From Ministeria vibrans ATCC 50519 (taxonomy: Eukaryota; Opisthokonta; Filasterea), in NCBI GenBank assembly GCA_943704425.1, contig CALSCP010000437.1, positions 1-37,358 on the forward strand: a DNA stretch of 37,358 nt, read 5' to 3'. A model generated the notes under the pieces. It did not search any database and had not been told where the DNA came from. It was given only the letters and a program-made list of their open reading frames with translations. How positions within the stretch are numbered: the stretch's first letter is position 1; every line of letters starts with the position of its first letter. The translations under genes were made by a program, and so were the position numbers. This document shows positions 11,050 to 23,845 of the stretch, piece by piece.

Positions 11050-11182
11050 ACCGTGCGGTCCAGATGGAAATCGCAATAGTAGGAAAAATCGCTTTTTTCC
11101 AGGATTTGGTTCGAGCCCCTGGCGAGGCAAGTTCTCTTGTTCTCGCCTCGCTAGCTCAGTTGGTAGAGCACACGGCTTTTAA
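11050..11182 (+). tRNA. Circularly permuted tRNA-Lys(UUU) with a T-stem intron
   Basis: The 3' half precedes the 5' half. 3' half: A38 at 11050 (or 11182), anticodon stem CCGTG 11051-11055, variable CGGTC 11056-11060, T stem CAG 11061-11063, intron 11064-11107, then GG 11108-11109, T loop TTCGAGC 11110-11116, CCCTG 11117-11121, acceptor GCGAGGC 11122-11128 and A73 11129. A 15-nt linker (11130-11144) follows. 5' half: acceptor GCCTCGC 11145-11151, TA, D arm GCTC-AGTTGGTA-GAGC 11154-11169, A, anticodon stem CACGG 11171-11175, loop CTTTTAA 11176-11182 with anticodon TTT at 11178-11180. After reassembly all four stems pair without mismatch (7, 4, 5 and 5 bp) and the product closely resembles eukaryotic tRNA-Lys(UUU), including GGTCCAGGGTTC. 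CCA is not encoded. No intact T arm follows the 5' half and no 5' half precedes the 3' half, so an ordinary gene is excluded. The internal B-box-like GGTTCGAGCC lies upstream of the A box. Maturation should need circularisation, splicing, then RNase P/Z cuts in the linker (known for permuted tRNAs; inferred here). Confidence 0.93.
11064..11107 (+). other. 44-nt bulge-helix-bulge intron in the T stem of tRNA-Lys
   Basis: The intron splits the T stem after its third base. Its ends fold as a canonical bulge-helix-bulge: TGGAAA 11065-11070 pairs with TTTCCA 11096-11101; bulge AG|A 11062-11064; central 4-bp helix GTCC 11058-11061 with GGAT 11102-11105; bulge TT|G 11106-11108. Cutting after the second base of each bulge gives exactly the ends needed to restore a perfect CAGGG/CCCTG T stem. 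Confidence 0.9.
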
Positions 11183-11185
11183 GTC

Positions 11186-11197
11186 TTTTTTTTTTTT
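11186..11197 (+). terminator. RNA polymerase III T-run terminator
   Basis: Twelve consecutive T residues start four bases after the anticodon loop of the 5' half, where the permuted primary transcript should end. Confidence 0.8.
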
Positions 11198-11360
11198 GGT
11201 CGTGACTCTTTCTTAATTAATTATTATTATTAATAATTATTATTATAATAATAATTATTTTATTTTTTTATTTTTTTTATTATTATTTATTTTCGCTTTT
11301 CGTTTGTGATTGATAATAAATTGAAAATGTCTTCTTCTTCTATTATTTTTACATAATAAC

Positions 11361-11442
11361 CCCATTTATTAATGATACAGTCACCACGCGAAGACACAGC
11401 CAGACCGTCTTGCAAACTCAACCGAAACTCTAGAGGTAACAT
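11361..11442. repeat. 82-bp dispersed repeat, copy A
   Basis: Differs from copy B at 36997-37078 by only two bases out of 82, starting CCCATTTATTAATGATACAG and ending TAGAGGTAACAT. The flanks do not match. Read on the minus strand it contains AATAAA near one end, as would suit the 3' end of a transposon or a duplicated gene end. Confidence 0.9.
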
Positions 11443-12383
11443 AATTTCAAGAGGGCCCCGTCCCACAAATCGCTCAGCATGAGTACAGCTATTCGCAGTC
11501 ATTTTTTCGCCTATCCACAAAGGAAAAGGTTGTTTCCCACATCAATACAGTGAATACACGTGCATTGGGGGTGGGATCGGGTGGGGGTTAGGGTGAGCGT
11601 GATGATCCTGAAAATCCTGGCGCGTTCACAACGGTTTTTTGTGATTCTCATACCCTAAGCCCTAGTGCAAGTGTGGACTGTGAATATACCCATGGTTGCG
11701 TAATGTGGTTGCTTTTAATATGGATTTTCGTTGGGATCGCCGAGCGTGTTTGCATTCTGGATTTCACATTCATTCCGCCTTTTCCGCTCACGGTTTGCCT
11801 CATTTGAATCCGTATATGTTCTTTTGGAGATCTTTATGCATCTTTATGGACAGAAATGCCATTTTCGTGACGTGAAGGACTTCTGTGGAACGCGGGATTA
11901 TTTTTCTGTGACCCTTAATGGACCCTTAATGGAACCTTAATGTCCTTTCTGCATCCTTAATGTTCTTTCTGTATAGTATCCGTGTCATGTCGAAAACAAG
12001 GAGGGCTAGGAGTGCGCGTATAGACACGAATGGCGCTGGGCGTGACGGCTGCAAGGAGGATCTGACCCCTCAGGCAAAGTATGTTGTGCTTGTTGTCTTT
12101 TTATGCGGATTTTATTACTCTGATAGATACGAACGCAAACTGCGCGGTAAGGACTAAGGAGCAGAGGTATCAAGTATTGAATTCGTGACTATTTTTTCAA
12201 AGCTGGCAAAAAAAACTGAAAACTTGAATTATTAATATTTTTTTTTTGTTTTGTGTATTCTCCTTGTTTGGACTTTTGACATTTCTACAACTCTCCGACC
12301 GCTACAGTAAGTCACAAACATATCAGGGGGTTGTGTGTGTCCGTTTTCGGTGTCGGCGGAGGTCGGCATGGTGGCACACGGGC

Positions 12384-12398
12384 ATATATATATAATAT
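12384..12398 (+). promoter_or_regulatory. TATA-like run upstream of the EGF protein gene
   Basis: Alternating AT run in an otherwise moderate-GC context about 290 bp before the EGF protein ATG. Whether it is the core promoter cannot be told from sequence. Confidence 0.3.
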
Positions 12399-12686
12399 GA
12401 CTGCGAGAAAAATTCGAGAATAAGAAGAGAATAAAGCGAACACAACGCAAATATTGCTCGCAAACGAAATACCCGGCGTATTTCCGCGTGCCGTGTGCGC
12501 CCAGGGGTTGGTACCACTTACTCCGTACCAGTGGTGGGATGACGGGGGTAGGAGGACCGTGTACCTTTTTTTTTTAGTTTTTTCTGGCGAACATTTTTCT
12601 CCATTAAATTTTTTCGTATTCTCCTTTCGCTCTATCTCAGAATCAAAGCCAGTTTGCCTGTCCTGAATTCCTGCCGCAATTTAGAT

Positions 12687-14045
12687 ATGGTTTCTATGTC
12701 CATCTTTGTCTGCCTACTATTTGCTTCGCCAACACTGGGGGACCTAATTTGTCCCGTGACCGCAACGACTGTCTCCTGTGAAAAGCACATCATAGGTCCT
12801 AACAAACATGAGGCCTTCTGTTGGTGTCCCAACTCCGCACAGTGCTATGACGTCAACTGTGATCGACCGCCCAGTGACGTGATGAGCTTTGGCGGATCGT
12901 GGACATGTACCAGCTCTCCGTGGGATCAACCGGGCAATATCAACATCAACGGCCTTAGTGTCTTCTATCCTGGCACCGCTACTTGTGAGGGTGAAGGCTC
13001 CCCTTCGCCCTGCATCTCAGCTCCTTGCCAAAATGGGGGAACTTGCATTGCGACTGCAGGCGACAGCGCATTCACCTGCACGTGCCCATACGGGTTGTGT
13101 GGTCCTGAATGCACACAAAGGAACACTTCTGCCGATTTGTGTCCGTTCACCGCGGCCAAAGTCACGTGCACTGAAAGCCACTTTCTGGGACAGGATACTA
13201 CGGAACATTTCTGCTGGTGCGTCGAGTCTCCAGGAACCATTCCAGGCTACACTCCCTTCACAGCAGAGCCAAGCGTACCGTCTTCGAGTTGGACATGCAG
13301 CAACACGCCGTGGGTCCAAGCAAATCCGGCATATGGCTTCTACCCTGGCACGAGGACGTGCGACGGAACTCTCAGCCTTGAAAATCCATGCGACTCATCG
13401 CCTTGTGCAAACGGAGCAACATGCCTATCGTACTTATCGTATTATACAGCCCCGTCTACCATATCAGAGGTATATTCATCTCCGCAGTGCACTTGCCCTG
13501 TCGACTACATCGGCGAGTATTGTTCCATTCCTAACCCATGCACGGCAATTCCGAATCCATGTGGGCCAGACACTTTGGGAGGCTCATGCGAGACTATTTC
13601 TTCCGACTTTCCGCCATCATTCCAATGTTCTTGCAACCCATCGGGCGCCTCTATTGCCCCTCCTGAGGGCTCTCCATGTCCCTGTCCGTACGGACTACGT
13701 GGACCAAATTGTGAAATTGAACCGTGTGCTTCGTCTCCATGCATGAACGGCGGAAATTGCACGAATATTCAAAAGATTGACGATCCCTACGACTCTTTCG
13801 CAACTTATTGGACGTGCTCATGTCCTCCCGGCTATGGCAATTACGACTGCTCGTTTATAACCCCGGCCGATTCGGCTTCCCTGGCTAAATCGTCAAGTAT
13901 GATTCCGCTCATTGCTGGCGCTGTTGGGGGAATACTCATCGTCGGCGCCATCATCGGAGTAATTTTGTATCGCCGACGTCAGCGCCGCAAGTCAAGCAAG
14001 CAAGATATACTTCTAAACACAATTGAAACACCGTACGACGAATAG
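12687..14045 (+). CDS. Intronless type I membrane protein with EGF-like repeats
   Basis: Single exon, 452 residues from the ATG at 12687; the frame is open slightly further upstream but has no earlier ATG. MVSMSIFVCLLFASPTLG is a signal peptide. The ectodomain holds two copies of an unusual Cys module (CP-x-TA-x2-V-x-C ... FCWC ... SWTC-x3-PW ... FYPGT-x-TC) at about 20-110 and 155-225, each followed by an EGF-like repeat (PCQNGGTC ... CTCPYG and PCANGATC ... CTCP). A further Cys-rich stretch and a third EGF-like repeat (PCMNGGNC ... CSCPPGYGNYDC) precede a Ser-rich linker. The transmembrane helix is about 405-428 with small-residue packing (GAVGG ... GAIIG), then a 24-residue basic cytoplasmic tail ending PYDE. 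It is presumably a surface adhesion or receptor protein; the ligand is unknown. Lack of introns is unusual beside its neighbours. Confidence 0.9.
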   Translation: MVSMSIFVCLLFASPTLGDLICPVTATTVSCEKHIIGPNKHEAFCWCPNSAQCYDVNCDRPPSDVMSFGGSWTCTSSPWDQPGNININGLSVFYPGTATCEGEGSPSPCISAPCQNGGTCIATAGDSAFTCTCPYGLCGPECTQRNTSADLCPFTAAKVTCTESHFLGQDTTEHFCWCVESPGTIPGYTPFTAEPSVPSSSWTCSNTPWVQANPAYGFYPGTRTCDGTLSLENPCDSSPCANGATCLSYLSYYTAPSTISEVYSSPQCTCPVDYIGEYCSIPNPCTAIPNPCGPDTLGGSCETISSDFPPSFQCSCNPSGASIAPPEGSPCPCPYGLRGPNCEIEPCASSPCMNGGNCTNIQKIDDPYDSFATYWTCSCPPGYGNYDCSFITPADSASLAKSSSMIPLIAGAVGGILIVGAIIGVILYRRRQRRKSSKQDILLNTIETPYDE

Positions 14046-14444
14046 GTTATTTGCTTGTTTTTATGTTGGCTGAGAAATCGAAATACAACAAAAAGGAACT
14101 GAAAAAAATTAAGCTGGCAACAACAGGACAGTAAAATAAACTCAGAATTTCAGGCCTTGTTATCCAGCAATTTGGCCTTCAACTTAGTCGGCTGTTAAAT
14201 TCACCGTTAGAATTGCTGCCAACTTTTTGACCTCCAAAATCCGAAAAATAATAATGACTCTCAGTAATTTGACTTCAATTTCCTGCGCTGTTGATGTTGA
14301 GTGTACATGTAGAGGCTGTAGTGACTAGTGACTACCTAGTGTTTGAGGTCGGTTTGCGAGACCGCTGGAAAGAAAGAGACAAAAAAGAAGTTGCGAGTTC
14401 GCCCTTACTTGAAAAAATGAAACTAAAGTGAACTCTTAATACAT
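14046..14444. other. Convergent intergenic spacer
   Basis: Separates the ends of the EGF gene and the GBA2 gene. AT-rich; no reading frame, RNA gene or repeat recognised. Confidence 0.5.
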
Positions 14445-15844
14445 TTATTCGACTTTGCTATCAATTTCTTTGCGCGCTCGCCACGCAGACAAAATCGCCC
14501 ATACAGACAAGGGGCGCATGTACGACAGTGATCGATATGTGTGATTGATGCCCACCGCCTCGGGAAGCCTACAAGAATAAAACAGAGGTAAACGTAGCCT
14601 TTGTGTGTTGTGCTCCGCTGCGTACTGGAAGGCATAACCAGCACGATTGTAGAGGTAGTCCACAAGACCATGGGCAGTCTCAAACCCTTCGGCAAGCATC
14701 CCATTCTGAATCATAGTGGCAGCTACAGCAAACGTTGTGCCGAGCCACACTTCCTCCGACTGCATACTTGCACGATCGACTCCGCCTAAAACCACTCCAT
14801 ATCAGCACACTAGCCACACACTAAGCACACACACACACACTAAGCACACCAAAAAGACACATACATACACAGACGCAAGCACGCACACTAAGTACATACA
14901 CGAAGCACACATATACACTAAACACACACACACACACTAAGCACACACACATTAAGCACATACACACAATAAGCACACATACACACACTAAGCACACACA
15001 CACTAAGTACACACACACATGCATGTTGTTATACCACCATTGGGGCGCATTCCATTGACTGCGCCCATGCGACCGCCCGCATAGCGCTTCACATTGTTCT
15101 CATACACGGTTCGCAGTGCACTAGCAATGTCCCGCTCACTCACCACCGGCTCAAGACCACTCTGTTGCAAATACCAACTTCCAGCACACTGATCCGCCAT
15201 GATCGAATTGCTATAATTAAAAATATGGCATAAAGTAAGTGGGTTTGCAACTTCAAACACGAAGACGAAAAAAAAGGACCTGTGAGTGCTCTTTGAGCTG
15301 TCATAGTCAAAGTAAGCGCCATTGAACAGTTTCTCGGTGTACGCTCGTTTCCCACGCGCCAGCCACTGCTCAAAGACCGCCTTGGCCTCAGTGGCGCGCA
15401 CGCGCAACGCATCCGACGCAATGCGTACACACGCCGGGTCGGACACACTGATTGCGTCGGATGCACAAATGGCCGATTGCAGAGCAGCCAACCACAGTCC
15501 ACCACTGTACGCACTGCACCCCCGCACACTCCATGCGTCATACGTCTGTATGTATGTATGTGTATGTCAGTGGCGCAAACAAAAATATTGAAAAGGGGTT
15601 CAGGAGAAGAGAGTGAGTGGGAAAGCACAAAGTGGCAGTGAGTAAGCATGCAAAGAGTTGAGAGTTGAGTGAATCAGACAACCTACAAAACGCCAAATAC
15701 CCCCACTCACCTGATCAGCACTTCCTCGGTTGTCAATCACTCCATCTCCATCTAACAACACGCAATAAGAAGGTTGTCTCACTCTACCACTTTCTTTCGT
15801 TCTCTATCGCATTGTTTCCTTTCTCCACCCTTTCTCTCACTCAC

Positions 15845-15935
<91 letters not shown>

Positions 15936-16364
15936 GTATGTACCTTCGTCAAATGTAAACATATACTCAATTGCGCGTAAAAGTGACGGAAACACAGTCA
16001 CCAGAAACTCAGAATCGCCAGTGATCTTATAGTCTCGATAGACCTAAGTGAAAAATTTGGGGGATATTGAGATGACACTGGATTGATGTTTTGAGCTGGC
16101 ATTTTTTTCGAACCTGTAGCACAAACTTTGAGTTGAGGTCCTTCCACTCACTCGTGTTGTGAATGTTGTAACTATTGACGCGCTCAAAGGGAGCACCACT
16201 TGGCTCACCAATGTCGTGTGGGATGGCACCTGCACCAAGTGAGAGAGAAAATGGGGGAAAGGAGCAGGGTTGAGGATAGGATTACACTTGACAATAGGAA
16301 ACGAGTGAACCAAATTGTCCAACTTGTCAGATTATTTGTGTGGAAAAAAAATAATAATAATAAC

Positions 16365-16436
<72 letters not shown>

Positions 16437-16464
16437 TAATTTTGCGTTGCTATTGTNNNNNNNN

Positions 16465-16561
<97 letters not shown>

Positions 16562-18580
16562 TAATTTTGCGTTGCTATTGTTTTTACCGGGCACTTTGCG
16601 GGTACCACTCCTTCCGTCCATCACAAACTGCCTCTGATCGCGATCCTCAATGCCCAGCGCACGTCCCATCTCGCGCTGAATCTCCAGCTCAATGCGCGGC
16701 CAATTGGTCAGGAGTGCGACAGATGCGTAAAAATGCACATCATACGTATTGTACATGCGATACTCGTGTCCCTCCAAATACCCAAAGTACCCCATATCTT
16801 CCCCTTCCGGCCCCTCCTTGCGCGCCGTCTTCTTCTCCGCCGTGTGGTCTAGCCACAGTGTCCCGCCATCCGCCACAAAGTAAAGTCCGTTGAATAGTGC
16901 TCCCTTGAGCCATCCAGGCAACTCTGGCTCCTCCAAAATCACCCGCTGCCACGCAAAGATGCGCTCTTCCCACTCCACGGCCCTTTCCAACGCATACTCT
17001 GCAGCTTCTGCTGCACTCGACACGTACCGCGCATAACGACGTGTGTACTCCCGCTCGGAGTCGTTGAAGCGCACCTCAGGCGCATACCAGCTCAGTGCAA
17101 ATCGCCCCACTTCAAGGCGCTCACCACCACTGCCTTGCGAAAGCCCAGTGCGTGTGACAGAGAGTGCCGCACTCATTGCCTCCCCTACACGCGACGTCAT
17201 TGTCGTCGTTGCACTCTCGCTGTGCTGCTGCTGCATTGGCGAGGGTGCCACGCTGCCTGTGTCGCGTAGTGTGCGCCAGACTGCGCGTGCACTTGAGCCA
17301 TCGCCCCCCTCCGACACAAACCCCACACAACGCCCCACAGTCTCTCCCTCAGCCGCAATCGCAAAGTCAACGGGATACGCTCCATCACGATGCTCCAGAA
17401 CAACGGTATGCTCGCCACTCGCACGGTTCACGTGTCCTCCATGCACGTCTGCGTTCTCGCCCGTCCCATTCTGCCAACTGAAACACACCGACACAGCCAG
17501 TGTGCTACCGTCCCGTGTCCCTTGCTCGTCCGACACCACTGTCACCTCCCACACAAAGACCGCGCACGGAAGACTGCTGTCACGGTAGTCGTCGGCAATC
17601 ACAGGTGACACCTTGGCGAAAGGAAGAAGAGCAAAAATGAGAAAAATTGAGAAACAATAATAATGCAATAATTTAGTATTAATATAATAATAACTATAGT
17701 TAATAATGTTAATTTGGTGCACCTGACGACAGACGAGTCGCAAAAGAATGCCACACTCATCGATGGTGTACGTGGTCCAGGAACGTGGATAGAGGGCATG
17801 GTAGGTGGTGTTGGCCGGCGAGTGGGTCGTGCGTTCGGGATCCCAGTGGGTCGGGCGACCGCTCAGTATCTTCTGCACAAGGTGGAACCTGGAACAAAAA
17901 CGGCACAATATTGCGTCAATGTGCACACTGCCTTGGTCGCACAGCGTACCGTTCGCCTGTTGTAGGGTGGATGCGTGCAACGGAGACCACAAAGGCGTCG
18001 GCCTTCACTTCGGTGCTCTGGTACACGCCAGGCTGAGACACCTGCCAACGGTCAAAGGCGCCCGTCAGTCCTCGGCCGATTGTGCCCGCCCCAATGCCAC
18101 CCAGCGGCACGCCGCCGCGCGATGGCGACAGCGGTAGCTGATGGAATGGATCCATGTAGGGAACGCGGTTCATGGCGCGCGACTGACGCACTTGCTTGTA
18201 CATTCTGTCAAAAGGAGATATTATATAAAAATAGGAGTTAAAGTCAAAATGTGGGGTAATACGGTCGATTCGACCGCACGATGCAAGAATATACACAGCA
18301 TCACACTATGCTCAGTCAAACAGGAGCAACTGATGCAAGGAAAAGAGCAAGGGAAAGCGGGAAGGGCGCAAAAACAAAGAATTGTCATGCTGTACCGCCA
18401 TGCGAGCGGCAAAAAGCCAATAGCCTGGCGGAATCGAGGAGTGAAGGGGCGCGGCTGGCATTCAAAGGAGGCGGCGGTCGAGGAGCGGAAGTAGCAGTTG
18501 TCTTGCGACGGAATTGCAGTGGAAGCTGAAGAGGATGCTGATGGAGGCGCTGCTGCGGCTGTCGCGTCTTCTGAACTCAT
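14445..18580 (-). CDS. GBA2: Non-lysosomal glucosylceramidase (GH116)
   Basis: Hydrolyses glucosylceramide to glucose and ceramide at the cytosolic face of ER/Golgi-type membranes. Eleven phase-consistent exons: 18396-18580, 17950-18204, 17723-17888, 16588-17611, 16114-16229, 15944-16043, 15711-15751, 15280-15545, 15038-15210, 14626-14785 and 14445-14568, giving 869 residues (human 927). The N-terminal beta domain has [16 protein letters not shown] and [13 protein letters not shown]. The catalytic domain has [72 protein letters not shown] and [11 protein letters not shown]. The catalytic Glu/Asp pair of GH116 most likely lies in the [14 protein letters not shown] and DQTYDAW stretches, both intact. 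There is no signal peptide, as expected. The stop codon TAA sits inside an AATAAA, so the polyadenylation signal overlaps the coding end. Introns carry CA minisatellite, (CA)n, and (TAA)n with an assembly gap. Confidence 0.96.
14818..15022. repeat. CA-rich minisatellite (CACTAAGCACACACA units) in GBA2 intron
   Basis: Irregular array of CACACA stretches punctuated by CTAAG/CTAAGTA every 12-20 bases, filling most of the intron between 14786 and 15037. Confidence 0.9.
15852..15932. repeat. (CA)n microsatellite in GBA2 intron
   Basis: About 40 uninterrupted CA units directly upstream (on the plus strand) of the 15944-16043 exon. Confidence 0.97.
16349..16560. repeat. (TAA)n microsatellite with 8-N assembly gap
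   Basis: Two TAA arrays (16349-16436 and 16465-16560) separated by eight Ns at 16457-16464. The 26 bases before the gap (16431-16456) are repeated exactly at 16556-16581, so the two sides look like the same place assembled twice. It lies inside the GBA2 intron 16230-16587, so coding sequence is unaffected. Confidence 0.92.
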
Positions 18581-18807
18581 GCTGCACGCGCAAGTCAATA
18601 CACGGTTTGACTTGTAAAAAAAAAGACACACAGCCAGAGAGAGAAATGAATTGTCAATATTAATTACGACGAGCACTTATGTGATCTCAGTGATCTCTTC
18701 AATAACTTTTAATCATCATAATTATAATATTAATATTAATTTTTATTATTTATTATTCATAATTCACACACAAATTTTCCTCTCTCTCTCTCTCTCTCTG
18801 ACGCAGT
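18581..18807. promoter_or_regulatory. Divergent promoter region, GBA2 (-) and malic enzyme (+)
   Basis: Only 227 bp separate the two start codons. It contains an AT-rich run at 18717-18760 and a (CT)n tract at 18780-18799 ending GACGCAG, which could be either an initiator-region pyrimidine tract or a 3' splice site for an unseen leader exon of the malic enzyme gene. Confidence 0.5.
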
Positions 18808-21751
<2,944 letters not shown>

Positions 21752-22048
21752 AATTTGTCCTTTGAACATATGTTGCAATTTCTCTATCTTTCTCTATCTC
21801 TCTCTATCTCTCTCATTGCTCTCCGGGGTCCTGGACTCAAATCCTTAGATGATCCGCCAAAACATTTTAACAGGCTCGCATGTGTATTAGTGGGTCTATG
21901 GACTTCTCTCGGGAGTCGGGCTGAAAAAAAAACAACAAACTGTGTGTGTGTGAAACGGAATCTCACTCCATTATCATCTATTATTGACACACAAAATATC
22001 ACGTCTTAATATTAAAAAATCAAGTATCGTATTGTTACAATATACAAA
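21752..22048. other. Convergent spacer between malic enzyme and QNG1
   Basis: Just under 300 bp, AT-rich with a short CTATCTCT tract at 21783-21814. No gene recognised; likely holds both 3' untranslated ends. Confidence 0.5.
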
Positions 22049-23654
<1,606 letters not shown>

Positions 23655-23845
23655 CACAGAAAAACTTTGAAATTACTTGAAATTTGCATTTGGATGATCA
23701 GTGCAGACAACACGCGCGTCTATGTTCATGTTGGCGTTGAAAACGTGCCCTATAGTCTATAGCTTTTTTTTTTTTTTTTGTGGGGGGGGGGACTTTACTT
23801 GTTAAAACTTAAAGGTAGATCTGAGTAAAACCAGTATTATTTTCG
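23655..23845. promoter_or_regulatory. Divergent promoter region, QNG1 (-) and Integrator 4 (+)
   Basis: 191 bp between start codons. Contains a T17 run followed by a G-run at 23764-23790; no TATA-like box is obvious. Confidence 0.5.

Larger units (their letters stand above)
11198..12686. other. Gene-poor region upstream of EGF protein
   Basis: An AT-rich, nearly palindromic block lies at 11210-11290, then a copy of the 82-bp dispersed repeat at 11361-11442. At 11905-11965 there are short tandem copies of CCTTAATG-type units. A 56-codon frame beginning at the ATG near 11987 has one hydrophobic stretch (YVVLVVFLCGFYY) but no recognised relative; it is not called a gene. A TATA-like run ATATATATATAATAT at 12384-12398 could serve the EGF gene. 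Nothing else recognised. Confidence 0.5.

Noticed and set aside
11145-11182. Ordinary tRNA gene or tRNA fragment starting at GCCTCGC
   Set aside because: The sequence after the anticodon loop has neither the anticodon 3' strand nor a T arm; both are found upstream instead, with perfect complementarity.
11960-12157. Small frame encoding a possible single-pass membrane peptide
   Set aside because: Only 56 codons from the ATG, no relative recognised, in a region of short tandem repeats.
15779-15980. Long frames through (CA)n, (CT)n and (TAA)n arrays, here and elsewhere
   Set aside because: Open only because dinucleotide and trinucleotide repeats lack stops; all lie in introns.
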